A stretch of DNA of 64,000 bases from Sphingobacteriaceae bacterium (GCA_016709575.1 JADJMM010000017.1:91005-155004); one strand, 5' to 3'; positions 8,580 through 20,200 are shown, counted from the stretch's first letter. The notes: generated from the letters alone by a model not told the origin. Program-made: numbers and translations.

Positions 8580-9449
8580 ATGTTAAAGTATGGATTCAAT
8601 GCGTTAAAAGCAATTCCAAGATTATTTTCATATAGAAATGATATAGATATTTATACTGAAGATAGAATCGCTGATAAAGAATTTTATAGAACACTTTTTA
8701 AAAATCTACTTGGTGATATCCGGATAAATGATGTCACTCCTATGGGTTGTAAGGCAAATGTTTTAAAGGCTTATGATACTCAAAGTAGTGATAATAAAAG
8801 AAGAAAATATTTTATCATTGATGGCGACTTAGATTTAATTATAGGAACTAATAGGAAGGAAGAGAATAATCTTATAATATTGGATAGTTATTGCATTGAA
8901 AACTACTTGATTGATGAAAAAGGAGTTATTGAATTTATTTATTTTTCTAAAGGTACTGAATCAAAGGAGAACTTAAAGGCAAAATTAAATTTTGAAAAGT
9001 GGTTGAGTTATAACACCCCATGCTTGGTTGATTTGTTTATTAACTTTGGGATTCTTAAAAAATTCGGAGGTGGACCATCTTTAAATAGTGCAAATGATTA
9101 CCTTAAACAAGATGGAAAACAAACAATTTTAGATCAAGCTAAAATCCAAGCTTATTCAAATTCTGTAAAAAAAGAAATTGTTAATCTTTTGAAAGAAAAA
9201 GGTTACACTGATCCTGAATTAACTTATGGTAATGAATATAATGAGCTTAACGAGCAATGGGCAACCAATAATGATACACTCCTAAAGATCGTGTCTGCTA
9301 AAAATTATTTATTACCATTATTACAGTTTAGAATAACGCATTGCATTGATAAAGGAAAATCAATAGTACCAAAAGCATCGATTAAACTCTTTCTTGCAAA
9401 TAATAGCAGCTTGAAAAGGCTTAAGTTTTTAAAAGATAAGATTAAATAG
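8580..9449 (+). CDS. DUF4435 protein, AriB-like TOPRIM nuclease candidate
   Basis: A 289-residue DUF4435 protein. A TOPRIM-like layout is visible: acidic residue in IYTEDRIADKEFY (E27, D32), then YFIIDGDLD near residues 78-86, then the family hallmark DSYCIENYLI near 101-110. In PARIS, AriB (DUF4435) is the effector released by the AriA ATPase when a phage anti-restriction protein is sensed, and it cleaves tRNA. The order ATPase then DUF4435, the sizes (about 460 and 289) and the tight spacing fit. DUF4435 also occurs beside other AAA ATPases, so a related but different system is possible. No membrane span or signal peptide. Confidence 0.8.
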   Translation: MLKYGFNALKAIPRLFSYRNDIDIYTEDRIADKEFYRTLFKNLLGDIRINDVTPMGCKANVLKAYDTQSSDNKRRKYFIIDGDLDLIIGTNRKEENNLIILDSYCIENYLIDEKGVIEFIYFSKGTESKENLKAKLNFEKWLSYNTPCLVDLFINFGILKKFGGGPSLNSANDYLKQDGKQTILDQAKIQAYSNSVKKEIVNLLKEKGYTDPELTYGNEYNELNEQWATNNDTLLKIVSAKNYLLPLLQFRITHCIDKGKSIVPKASIKLFLANNSSLKRLKFLKDKIK

Positions 9450-9521
9450 TAGTACTTTATTACTTCAAGTATTTGGTCCTCTTAAGCGTATTTAACCGTG
9501 CTTTTTTGTACCTTGCAGTAA

Positions 9522-9938
9522 ATGCCTAAACTCTACATCATAACTTTTCTTTTGTTTTCAATTGGCCTCAACGCACAAATTGAGACTATAAAAATTAAGA
9601 AAGAGAAGGAGTCTTCAATATTAACTTCTGTTACTTTAGCCGGAGTGAAAGATGGAGAAGTTAGTCTTACAAAATTATGTTCCGATAATAAATTTACAAT
9701 TTTAAATAATCCGGGTAAGTACAAAGTGTATTTTGCTATTATTAAATTTACAGATGGTGATGGTGTTGTGACAGAGTGGGTGAACTCAACTGAAACCTTA
9801 AATAAACAATTCATTAATTATTTACTAAGTCCAAGGTCTGCGACTAAAACAAAAGTTACCATTACAGAAATTAAAGCCAGAGATAATAAGGAACAGGAAT
9901 TGAATTTGAATAATATAACTCTTACAATTATTAAATAA
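9522..9938 (+). CDS. Putative secreted protein (138 aa)
   Basis: Begins with a signal peptide (MPKLYIITFLLFSIGLNAQ), with cleavage expected after the NAQ or just before it, the usual Bacteroidota form. The mature part is a small beta-rich domain (KYKVYFAIIKFTDGDGVVTEW) without cysteines or a sorting domain. No family recognised. Its TAA stop shares its last base with the ATG of the next gene, so the two are probably translated together. Confidence 0.55.
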   Translation: MPKLYIITFLLFSIGLNAQIETIKIKKEKESSILTSVTLAGVKDGEVSLTKLCSDNKFTILNNPGKYKVYFAIIKFTDGDGVVTEWVNSTETLNKQFINYLLSPRSATKTKVTITEIKARDNKEQELNLNNITLTIIK

Positions 9939-10255
9939 TGCAAATCCCCGAACCAAAACTAAACGAATGCTTCATTATGTGGATTGAGTTTGGTCCAACT
10001 TTAGGAACAGCGCTTGAACCCCGCATTAAAGAAAAATTTCCTGAGTTTAGTGAGGAAGAAATAAAGTATATCGTTAAACAATGTGTCGCCGCCCGAGAAA
10101 TGGGACATAATGAAGCAATGGATTTACTTTACAAAAACAATGAATTGCCCTCTTACGAAGATTACAAAGCTTTATTAAAATCTAAATTCACTTGGCTAGG
10201 TGAGGAGAATATTTCCAGACTCTACAGTCAGAGTTGTTACATTGCTATGAAGTAG
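9938..10255 (+). CDS. Hypothetical protein (105 aa)
   Basis: A soluble, helix-rich, acidic protein (PEFSEEEIKYIVKQCVAA, DLLYKNNELPSYEDYKALL) with no signal peptide. Start ATG overlaps the preceding stop (TAATG). I do not recognise it. It ends five bases before the convergent propeller gene. Confidence 0.5.
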   Translation: MQIPEPKLNECFIMWIEFGPTLGTALEPRIKEKFPEFSEEEIKYIVKQCVAAREMGHNEAMDLLYKNNELPSYEDYKALLKSKFTWLGEENISRLYSQSCYIAMK

Positions 10256-10260
10256 GTTTT

Positions 10261-12699
10261 TTATTCCTTCACAAACTTCGAAACATATTTGCCGGCGTTT
10301 GTTGTTACTTCTGCAATATAAAGTCCGCGCGCAAGAATTTCAGTATTTATATTAAGTTTCTGAATCAGTTTATCTGTAATTTCTTTCTGAAGAACTTCTT
10401 TTCCGCGCACATCATAAATTTTATAGGCAGTAATTGTTTCATTTGGATTATCAATTCCAATGGTAATATTTCCTGCTGCTGGATTTGGAAATAAAGTGAT
10501 ATAAGATTTTACTTCCGGTTTGTTTTTAATACCTGTTGGCAGCGAATTTAAATCTGTTTGCCAAATGCCTCTTCCATAAGTACAAGCTCTTAATTTATTA
10601 GTTAAATAATGAATTTCTAATTCTGTTACATTAACTGCAGGAAGATTGGTATTGTAGGGCTGCCAACTACTCATGGTATTATCTTTATAATAAACGCCAA
10701 TATCAGTACCAACATAAAGTTCTTCGTTGGTTGAATTATCGTTATGCACAATACAATTAATAGGTACGTTTGGTAAACCTGTTGAAGTGCTGGTCCATGT
10801 GGTTCCACCGTTAGATGTTTCATACACTTTTATACCTGCCGTATAAGATGAAACACTTACCCAAACACGATTGGGATTGGTAGGATGAATAGCTATATAA
10901 GTAATACTTCCCATTGTAGTTGGAATACCAAGGGTAACATTCGTCCAAACCCCACCACCGGTAGTGGTTTTATAAATATTCTGATATGTGGCAGCATAAA
11001 TGTAATTTGGATTGGAAATGGAAACGGCCATCGAATTCATTGGTCCAATTGCCGGAGAAATAGGTGTCCATGTTAATCCTGCATCAGTAGATTTTTTTAC
11101 CATATTCCCGGCTTTAAAAATTATCTGATTATTGCTTGGGTGCATATTGTAAGGGTAATAGAAGCTGCCTGTATCTTTACCCAAATAAGTAAATGTAGCA
11201 CCACCATTAAATGACTTAGAAATTTCGATTCCTTGAGTAGAGAAATACATAATATTTGAATCTAATGGGTCAACAAATGTTTCAGTACCATCACCATAAT
11301 AAACGCGCGACCAATTTCCAACATGGTATTTATGTGTACCATTATCTTGTGTTCCACCAAACAATTCAGTTTTACTGTTAGCAGCAGATCCCATCCGATA
11401 ATACTCAGTGACTTCTAAACCGCTGCTGTAGTCAGTATAAGTTAAACCACCATTGGTAGATTTGTAAATACCTCCATCATTAGCTGCAAAAAGAGTTGTT
11501 GTAGAGCCCGGAAAATAAACAAAGTCTTTATGGTCTGGATGAATTCCTGAATTTACATTTACAGGCCAAGTAACACCACCATCAGATGATTTGGCTAATG
11601 TTAAACCTCCAACAAATAATTCATCTTTATCTAAAGGCGAAACAGATAAAACTGTTCCGTAATTTTGATAAGTATAAATAATTGGGGAGGTCATTTGTGT
11701 CCAAGTTGTACCACCGTTAGTCGTTCTGAATAATCTTGCTAAATCATCGAAAGCGTAAATGTAATTTGAGTTATTAGCCGTAACAGCTAAACTAACATGC
11801 GCTCCCAAATTCACTGTAAATTTCGGAGATGTAGGAAGTGATTTCCAGGTTAAACCATTATCTACCGATGTATAAATACTATCAGATGATGCATAAAGTG
11901 TATTGGTACTTGCAGTGTTAAACTCTACATCATAAAACAAACCGCTTTTTACAAGACTCCAGTTAGTACCACCATTTTGTGTACGCCAAATTCCATCAGA
12001 AGCTGCAGCTAATAATACATTGGGATTTGACTGGTCAATTATTAAATGATACACTAATCTGAATTGATTGGTAGTGTAATTTAAACCTGTAGTTGTCCAG
12101 GTAAGCCCACCGTTAGTTGATTTCATTACACCAATTGATGAAGTAGCCCAAGCATATTTATCGCCCGTTGAAACGTACATTGTATTTGGATTAGAGGCGT
12201 CAATAACAACATCCGATATACCAAGATTCGGCATGCCATTGCTCATATAAGTCCAACCAATTCCCTGATTAACGGATTTCCATAAACCACCACTTGCAGA
12301 ACCAACCCAAACAGTATTACTATTTGTGGGATCAAAGTAAACGCAATTTATTCTTCCTAGTCCGGGTAAATTTCCAAGTACGGTAGGTCCTAATATCGAC
12401 CAATTAGCTGCAGCAGCTTGTGAAGTTTTATTTGTATTTTGATTTAGTTCTTGATAGGCTTTCCAAATTTCTTCAGCGGGAATAACACCTTGAGGCAATA
12501 TACTTCGTGGCTCCATATAAGCCTCGTAACGTTTAAAGCGGGCATACTCATCATCAGCCCACGATGAGGGTACGTTTTTATAGTAATTGTAAAATGCTTC
12601 TTTACGTTGCTCGAAAGTTGCATCGGGTTTTAAATATTTAGCCCAATCTTGCGCAATTAAATTTGATGCAACAAAAATTAATAAGATTATTTTTTTCAT
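10261..12699 (-). CDS. Secreted BNR/VPS10-like beta-propeller protein with T9SS sorting domain
   Basis: 812 residues. Signal peptide MKKIILLIFVASNLIAQ, then many propeller blades with the Asp-box/BNR pattern (STNGGLTWTTTG, SVNQGIGWTYMSNG, TSNGGTTWTSTSTG), as in sortilin-like and xyloglucanase-like domains. The C-terminus is a T9SS type A sorting domain (SYITLFPNPAAGNITI near 735, ending ARGLYIAEVTTNAGKYVSKFVKE in pieces), so the protein is exported by T9SS and anchored or released at the cell surface. It starts inside the TAATG stop-start overlap with the GH9 gene, so both are one transcript and may act on the same glycan. Glycosidase activity is not shown by sequence. Confidence 0.85.
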   Translation of the reverse strand: MKKIILLIFVASNLIAQDWAKYLKPDATFEQRKEAFYNYYKNVPSSWADDEYARFKRYEAYMEPRSILPQGVIPAEEIWKAYQELNQNTNKTSQAAAANWSILGPTVLGNLPGLGRINCVYFDPTNSNTVWVGSASGGLWKSVNQGIGWTYMSNGMPNLGISDVVIDASNPNTMYVSTGDKYAWATSSIGVMKSTNGGLTWTTTGLNYTTNQFRLVYHLIIDQSNPNVLLAAASDGIWRTQNGGTNWSLVKSGLFYDVEFNTASTNTLYASSDSIYTSVDNGLTWKSLPTSPKFTVNLGAHVSLAVTANNSNYIYAFDDLARLFRTTNGGTTWTQMTSPIIYTYQNYGTVLSVSPLDKDELFVGGLTLAKSSDGGVTWPVNVNSGIHPDHKDFVYFPGSTTTLFAANDGGIYKSTNGGLTYTDYSSGLEVTEYYRMGSAANSKTELFGGTQDNGTHKYHVGNWSRVYYGDGTETFVDPLDSNIMYFSTQGIEISKSFNGGATFTYLGKDTGSFYYPYNMHPSNNQIIFKAGNMVKKSTDAGLTWTPISPAIGPMNSMAVSISNPNYIYAATYQNIYKTTTGGGVWTNVTLGIPTTMGSITYIAIHPTNPNRVWVSVSSYTAGIKVYETSNGGTTWTSTSTGLPNVPINCIVHNDNSTNEELYVGTDIGVYYKDNTMSSWQPYNTNLPAVNVTELEIHYLTNKLRACTYGRGIWQTDLNSLPTGIKNKPEVKSYITLFPNPAAGNITIGIDNPNETITAYKIYDVRGKEVLQKEITDKLIQKLNINTEILARGLYIAEVTTNAGKYVSKFVKE

Positions 12700-14848
12700 T
12701 AGTCTTTAATAAATTTTTGAGTTTGTTTTCCGTTAGCATTACTTAATTCAAGAAAGTAAAGTCCGGAAGGAAAATGTTGAATGTTGAATTTTGGATGTTG
12801 AGTATTTACCGATTCGCTTAACAGGATTTGACCAAGCGAATTAATTATCTGTATTTTGTATCACCATTTAAAATTTCTAATTCAACATTTAAAATTCCAC
12901 TTGTCGGATTTGGATACAATTTTAAATTAGTTGAGATGTTCTCTTTTGAGTTCGGAAGTCCTGTACTAGTTACACAACCTGTACTACAAAATTTAGAAAG
13001 CATTCTTACATAAGCTGCATTGGTATAAATTCCTGCTTCTGTAATTTCCCAACTATTCACCGGCCAGCTCTCATTAAAATCTTTATACGATTTTTGAATA
13101 GGTTGTCCCATTGGAGGTGTAACATTTAAAGCACATCCCGGTTGAGTACTACAAGAACCTGCACAACACGCATCTTTTGCATAAGAAGGGTTTGGTCCAC
13201 CCGGAATATAACCAGGGGCCGGACCATAAGTTGAAACACCAACTTCATCCCACAAAGCACTGCCATGGTAAAACCAAGCGTGATAAAATTGTTTCACAAA
13301 ATTTTCAGCACCATATTTTTTCATATTGCTTAAGTACACTTTTGTATTCGGATTAACACCATGCATATAATGCACAAAGCCTGAAGCAGCATTATGATAG
13401 TTTGCAGCGTTTGCAGCATTTAAAGTATAATCGTTCATCGCTAAAAACATATTGGCTTGTCGCGATTTCGTTTGATTGCTGTTCCAGGTATAATTCCCAT
13501 TGTTAACCCAAGCACGGTAGGCATCCGTTTTATTGGTGTAAGCCGGTAAGTTATCTGCATTATTAGTTTGCATACTGCTTGTATAAGCATTTAAAATGGC
13601 AGTTCTAACACTTCCTGTTGCACCCGGAATTTTTGTGTAGTACAATAATCCATCTTGCTCTGGCCCTTGGAAAGGATATGCGTATGTCCACATTAATAAT
13701 TGGGCGTTAGTATAATTGGCATCAAAATAGGTTCTGTAAGCTGTGTTTCCTGTTAGTGCATATAAATAAGCTGCTCCTGTTAATTTACGCATATCGGTTT
13801 CGTAAGCTGCTGTTTGTTGTTCGCCTGCTGCTAAAGTTCCTGCGTTATAAAAAGTAACATTCGGGTGATTCATGGCCCAAGCCCAGGCTTTAATAGCACG
13901 CGCTTGTAAATTAGCAGCGTAAGTAGTTTGACCAATTGCTGCAAATTGTATAGCGCCTAATGCAAAAACATTAGCACCGGTTAAACTCGCTGCCGTAGTG
14001 GGCGGACCGTAACGACGAAAAGCAGCATCTGCCGAATTAGGACTCGCGCTTCCTCCGCCAATAACAGAAATTAAAGAACTATCAGTGCCTTGCATTTTAA
14101 TTAACCAATCTAATTCGTATTTCACTTCATCTAAAATATCAGGAATAGCATTTCCGGATTCAGGAATGTTATAATTGTCGGTCCAAACCGTTGGGTATTT
14201 TTCGTAAGCTAAAAGTAAATCGATTAGAGCAGGGTAGGCGAAGTTTACATATTTGTTATAATCACCCGCATCGTGCCAACCTCCTGATAAATCTTTTGAA
14301 GTTGAAATATTAGTGTTGTTATACAAACGACAATCTAAATCTTGTTGTGTGCCTTTGTGACAAACGCCATCAACAAAACCGGTATCAGCATAAGGTAGTG
14401 CTTTGCTCATACCACAGCGGTTGTAATAAAACATACGGAGAGAAGCTTTCAAAACATCATTGTAAACACAATTGTTTATTTCGAAACGGTAAGAACCAAC
14501 ATTATTGGATACATCAAAAATATAATAAGAACCCGGAACAGTATAAGTGGTAAAAGTAAAATGCCAAACCTTATCACCCGATTGAGTTTGAGTTGCTCCT
14601 CCGTTCCAAGGTGTAATGCTGGCAGTATATACAACAGCGTTGGTAGTCCAATCCCTTACCTGATAAGTTGTGCCAGGAGAAAAAGCTACAGTGTTGTTAT
14701 ATCCTGTAATAGGATTAGCAATAACAGCCACTTTTTCATCAGTAGGTTTATAACCAAATTGATCAATTTTAATAAACTCTACAGTGGTGGTTGGTCCGCC
14801 TGCTAATAATTGATTACAGAATAGAACAAGGAGTATAATTTTTTTCAT
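12699..14848 (-). CDS. GH9 family endoglucanase with N-terminal Ig-like domain and T9SS sorting domain (frameshift near 12855)
   Basis: About 716 residues once one A is restored in the run at 12854-12857 (minus strand ACAAAATACAG); the frame then reads on through INSLGQILLSESV and GLYFLELSNANGKQ to FIKD and a stop overlapping the next ATG. Signal peptide MKKIILLVLFCNQLLAG; CelD-type Ig-like domain (IKIDQFGYKPTDEKVAVI) at about 25-125; GH9 barrel with DLSGGWHDAGDYNKYV near 187 holding the catalytic Asp pair, and the general acid region SWEITEAGIYTNAAYV near 600. A Cys-rich insert (CCAGSCSTQPGC) precedes it. The T9SS domain (LKLYPNPTSGILNV) follows. It would cut beta-1,4-glucans outside the cell. 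Confidence 0.9.
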
Positions 14849-14910
14849 GCTATAAGTTTTAAGGGGAGGCGTATTTACTTAACTAAATTAGTAAAAAAAG
14901 TGATATCAGT

Positions 14911-14971
14911 GACTTCGACAAGCTTAGTCGCCGATAATTTTTGAGAAATGGTGGCTGAGCTTGTCGAAGCC
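14911..14971. repeat. Inverted repeat with CTTCGACAAGCT arms
   Basis: Arms 14911-14932 and 14950-14971 pair with three or four mismatches around a 17-base loop. The arm core CTTCGACAAGCT(T/C)AG recurs in the second arm and is close to the CTTCGTCAAGCTCAG core of the structure at 32518-32557, so it is a dispersed repeat. It lies between divergent GH9 and radical SAM genes. Confidence 0.75.
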
Positions 14972-15001
14972 ACTTTGCCTAAAATTGATTAACTTAGCCC
15001 A

Positions 15002-16670
15002 ATGCGGGTTCTCCTTACCACACTTAATGCAAAATACATCCATGTCAACCTTGCCATAAGGATTTTATACGAACTAAATCGTGATAGGAAAGGTTTGGAA
15101 TGGAAAGAATTTACCATTAAGGAAGATAAAGATGAAGTGGCTGACTTCTGTAAAGAATTTGATGTCATAGCTTTCAGTTGTTATATCTGGAACATTACTC
15201 AAACTTTAGAGGTTATTAAAAGAATAAAAGCGCTCAATCCTAAAATTAAAATTTTATTAGGTGGACCGGAAGTGAGTTATGATTGGGATGATGTAATTTC
15301 GATTCCTGAGGTTGATTATATTATTGTTGGTGAAGGTGAAATTCCGTTTACTGAATTCTTAGATCAATATCCCAATATTGAAAGCGTTTCTAATTTGGTT
15401 AGAAAAGAAAACGGGAACGTTATTCATACACCAAAAAGTGTTTCGTTTGATGTAAAAGATTTGGCAACAATAATGCCTTATCGAAATGATGCTCCGGAAA
15501 CTTTAGCCAATCGTGTTCTGTATATTGAAACTTCGAGAGGTTGTCCGTATAAATGTGAATTTTGTTTAGCGAGTTTAGATAATAAAGTCCGCTATTTACC
15601 AATGGAAAACATTAAGGCGACTTTATTGTACTTAATGGAACATGGCAGGGTAGTGAAGTTTTTAGACAGAACCTTTAATATTAAAAAAGATTTTACTTTA
15701 GAGATTTTTAATTTCATTTTAGATAATCATAAACCCGGGAATGTTTTTCAGTTTGAAATTACGGCTGATATTTTACATCCTGAAATTATTAAATTCATAA
15801 ACGAAAAAGTGCCCGTTGGTTTATTCCGTTTCGAAATTGGTATTCAAACCGTAAATCAAAAAGCGAATTTGGAAGTGAGTCGCAAGCAAAGCTTCGATAA
15901 AACGAAAGGTATCATTCAGCAACTCTCGAGTAAAATTGAAATGCATTTGGATTTAATTGTTGGTCTGCCTTTAGATTATTGGGCGGACATTAAATTCAGT
16001 TTTGAAGAAGTGTTTAAACTATTTGCTCCTGAGCTGCAATTAGGTTTTTAAAATTCCTGAAAGGAACTCCTGTTCGGGATAAATACGAGAAATATGGTTT
16101 TGAGTTTGATAAAACCGCCCCTTACCAAATTATCAGAAGTAACTATTTATCGGCGGAAGAATTAGCCCGAATTGTAAAATTAGAGCACGCTTTGGAAATT
16201 TATTGGAACAAACCCCGCGCTGCTAATGCGTTAAGATACGTCACTGCTAAATACAGCATTTTGATTTCCTGGAAGGTTTAGGTACTCATTTTGGAACGAA
16301 ACGAGAATATCATAAGTATTCTTTAACTGATATTTACGAAATCCTGGATGAATTTGCTTCTAAAAATTATCCGGATGATAAAATATTGAAAGAGTTAATT
16401 GCAGTAGATTATTACTTACAACACAAAGTAAAACCGAAAACCATGTTTTTGGAAGAGCTGAGTCGTGAAGAAAAGAACGATATAATTGCATCAAGGAAAC
16501 TGAATCACCATATATTTCGTTTTATTATGGTGCAACTTTCTTTTGATTTCGGCGTATTTAAGTTAGAGCAAGGCACAATTGCACTGGGGAATTACACTTT
16601 AATTCTGAGTTACAACGGTACCGATTACCCGGAAATTATCGCCAATAAACCTGCTCTTGAATTAAATTGA
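15002..16670 (+). CDS. B12-binding domain/radical SAM protein, DUF4080 type (two frameshifts)
   Basis: A single gene of about 556 residues broken twice: one T is missing at 16045-16049 and one at 16259-16262. Restoring them joins LQLGF to LKFLKGTPVRDKYEKYGFEF and AKYSI to FDFLEGLGTHFGTKREY. N-terminal cobalamin-binding Rossmann domain (MRVLLTTLNAKYIHVNLA, LLGGPEVSYDW near 85), radical SAM domain with CPYKCEFC near 187 for the 4Fe-4S cluster, and a C-terminal DUF4080 region. Members are assumed to be B12-dependent methyltransferases or related enzymes; the substrate is unknown. ATG at 15002 sits just after a TTAACTTAG box, suggesting a very short leader. Confidence 0.88.
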
Positions 16671-17283
16671 TAAAGAGAGCGCTCATAATTTTTCTTAGTA
16701 TTCTCCTTCTGGGTTCTTGCGCTATTCATGATAAATTTCCTTTTATTTGTTTTCGATGGGGTTGTATAGCCAGCGAATTAAAATTACCCAGCTTCAATAC
16801 CAGCGGGATGAAGAAGCAAAGAAAAGCTAAAGCTGCTTTGAGAAAGAAAAAACGTCAACGCGCCAAAAACAAAAGATTGCGGGAGAAAGGAATTGCTGTA
16901 CCTGATATTAACACGACTGCTGATGCAGGAGAAACACCCGAAAAGGCAGACTCCTTAAAATATAAATTCAAAGCGCTGCAAGAAGACCAATATATCATTA
17001 TTAGTTTCAATAGAAAAGATCCGGTTAAAACGGATAGTCTTTTTGTAAGATATAATGCTGACGGTGATGATATGTTAGAATACGACAAACTGGTTATTAA
17101 AATTATCTCGACAGCAATACTGTTGAAAATGTAATTCTTATAAATGTACGCGAGCATGTTGGTGATAAAGAAGAAGACGATAAACACAATAAACATGCTT
17201 CAACAGTAAAGGAACATGTTGCACAGTACTTTGTAAAAATTGGAATTCCGCGTGATAAAATTAAAACGCTTTCGAGAAATTAA
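16667..17283 (+). CDS. Putative lipoprotein with basic linker and OmpA-like C-terminus (frameshift near 17100)
   Basis: Starts at TTG overlapping the stop of the radical SAM gene. A lipobox (ILLLGSC, Cys near 17) marks an outer-membrane lipoprotein. Residues 45-75 are very basic (KKQRKAKAALRKKKRQRAKN). One A is missing at 17099-17102; the restored frame reads NYLDSNTVENVILINVREHV and ends with HVAQYFVKIGIPRDKIKTLSRN, which resembles the last helix-strand of OmpA-like peptidoglycan-binding domains (V-x-x-Y-F-x-x-x-G-I-x-x-x-x-I). That match is suggestive only. It ends tail to tail with the SpoIIE sensor gene. Confidence 0.6.
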
Positions 17284-20200
17284 AATTTAACACCTACAAT
17301 ACAAACATCATCTAATTGCTCGTAAACTCCTTTCCATTCCTGAAAAGTTTTGTCCATAAGTTGATTCTGTTCTTCAATAGTATGTTTTGCAATACTTAAA
17401 AAAAGTTTTTCAAGATTCGAGCTCTTGAATTTTTTTCTTTCAGTCCGCCAAACTGATCGGCATATCCATCGGAAGTTATATAAACACAATCTCCTTTTTC
17501 AATTTTAATTTCATGAAGCGTGAATGGTTTTGTATTGGCAAGATGTATACCAATTGGTTGTTTGTCGGGATTCAATTCAAGTAATTCATTATTGCGAACA
17601 AGATAGAATCCATTGTTAGCGCCCGCAAATTGAATTTTATTTTCTTTTTTTATGTAACGGCAAAAAGCTATATCCATACCATCACGACTTTCACCATATT
17701 CGCCCGTTTGTTTTAAGGCCATTATAACACGCTCACATAAATTATCTAATACAAGGTTTGGTTCTAATTTTTGTTCTTCGTTTACAATTTGGTTTAATAA
17801 ACCCGAACCCAACATACTCATGAATCCTCCCGGCACACCGTGACCAGTACAATCAACAACAGCCCATAATACCGAATCTTTTTGTTCGCTGTACCAATAA
17901 AAATCTCCACTAACAATATCTTTAGGTTTAAAATAAATAAAATGGTCTTTTAATCCGTTTCGTATTTCTTTATCCTGTGGTAAAATAGATTGCTGAATAC
18001 GTTGTGCGTAATGAATAGAGTCGGTGAGCTCTTTATTTTTCTCAACAATAATATCTTTTTGTTGTTCAATTTCTTTAGCTTTTGCAACCACTTCAGCTGT
18101 GCGCTCCGCAATCTTTGCTTCAAGAATTTCCTGTTTTTTACGGAAGGCTCTTTCGCGGTAGCGCATATAACCATATCCAGCTAATAAAATAACGCCGCCG
18201 GATAAAAGATAGAACCACCATGTTTTCCAGAACGGAGGTTTAATTATAAATGGAATGGCTAGTAGTTCACTTTCTTCATTATAAGCATTCACAAATTTTA
18301 CCTGCAATGTATATGAGTCAGGTGCAAGATTGGTGAAACGTATACGATTCGAAATATCGTTATCCTGCCAAACTGTATCTAAACCAATCAGTCGGTAATA
18401 AAAATGATGCGGCGCAATATTAAAACCGGCATAGGAAGCGAATTCAAAGTTTATAAAATTCTGATTCCAGCTAAGTGTTGTTTGTCCCTTTGCAAATGCT
18501 TTGAGGCGTGATAAATTTAAAGTATCTTCTTTTATGCTTACAAACCATAATCTGACTTTATTTTTAGAAGACTGAATGTTTAGTCTATTCGGATTAAATC
18601 CCAGTAATCCGTTTACAGACAAGAAATAAATATTACCGGCAGCATCAGCCTGCCCGAAATAAGGAACAAAGGAATTAGCAGTTAAACCGAATTCACGCCC
18701 AAACTTGAAAGTGGTATTATTGGTAGGGTTCCATTGTAAAATTTCTTTTTGTAAAGCAATCCAAAAAATACCTTTCTCATCCTGATAGATGGTATTAATT
18801 TCTTCTTTATCAAGACCAAGTTTTGGATTCATGTATTCGCTCTTTCCGGTAATGTGATCGAAACTGTAAAGTCCGTTGGGTGTCCCAAACCAAATATTTT
18901 TGTTGCGGTCAATATAAAAGCTAGTGAATAAACTGTCTGGAAAATGGTTGATGGAGTCTTTATCACTGTATAATTTAAAGGATTTATTGCTCCAGTCAAT
19001 AATCACAAATCGTTGGTTATTATTTGCAGAAGCAATCCATTTACCATCTTTCAGAACACCTGTAAAGGAGGTGCCTATATCGTTACCATCACCAAAAAAC
19101 ATTGCTTTTTTAAAGGTGGTGGATTCATTTTTTTCTCCTGTTGCAAAAAGGTCACCGGCCCAATGATTGGTTAGTATTAGTGATTGTACTTCTGAAGTGT
19201 GTCTGAACAAAAGCCCTGACGGATGATAAGCATTTTTTCTGCCTTTAAATTTTTCTGCAACTTCATCAGGTAGAGTTACGTTGTATGGAACGAATTTTTT
19301 AGTTTTTAAATTCAACTCACCACGGTCGTTAGTACCAATGATAAAGACTCTGTTTGAATCCAGGAATTTAAAATTTCCGACACGTGATTGATTACCGGGG
19401 TTGGGTCCTGGCCTAACTCCACACTTCATCATGTCATATTTTTCAATGATACTTTTTGTTTTGGGGTCGAAAATAGAAAGGCCGTGCTCGTTTGATAAAT
19501 AGATCTTACCATTGGGATCAACATTCATTTGATTGACAGGAATCACTTGCGCAGATCTGTTTGAGAATTCAAGATCCATGCCGTCCCATTCGTATAAATT
19601 AAAATTTTGTAGCAGAGGAGAGTAAATGTTGAACACACCTGCATCAGTGGCAATCCAGATATTTCCATTAGCATCTTTTTTCATGGTGCGAATACGGTTA
19701 TCGGAAAGACTTGTTGAATTTTTCGAATCATTTTTGATATACCATGCCTTGAGTGTTTCAGGATTAACTATCATGATAGCGTTGTTAGGCGTACCAATCC
19801 AAATCATTCCGTTTTCATCTACCACATAACGGCTGGCGTTATCAAGATTCATTAATTTACTGTCAATCTTATTGCCTGATATCCGCCTGATAGTTTTATT
19901 CTGATTGTCCATGAACATCAAACCACTATATGAACCGAACCAATAATTATTCTTTTTGTCAACGTATACAAAATGAAGAATCTTAAGTGAATTAATAATA
20001 TTATTCTTTTCGAATTCATCAATGCCGTTCAAATAACCATCAAAATTAATTTCAGTAAATGTTTCTTTAACAGGATCGAAGTAGGCAGGTAGCGAGTTTT
20101 GACCCTTATGCCCCCAAAAACCTGCCAAGTAACGGCCATCCGGAAGATCAACCATAGCTTTACATCTCCATGCTTTTGGAAAGTGATTGTCATTGGGTTT

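Noticed and set aside
10885..11076. Cys-rich 63-residue frame opposite the propeller gene
   Set aside because: It is a shadow of the BNR repeats; its composition follows from the repeats read antisense.
16386..16670. A separate 94-residue gene before the lipoprotein
   Set aside because: It is the C-terminus of the radical SAM protein after two run errors.
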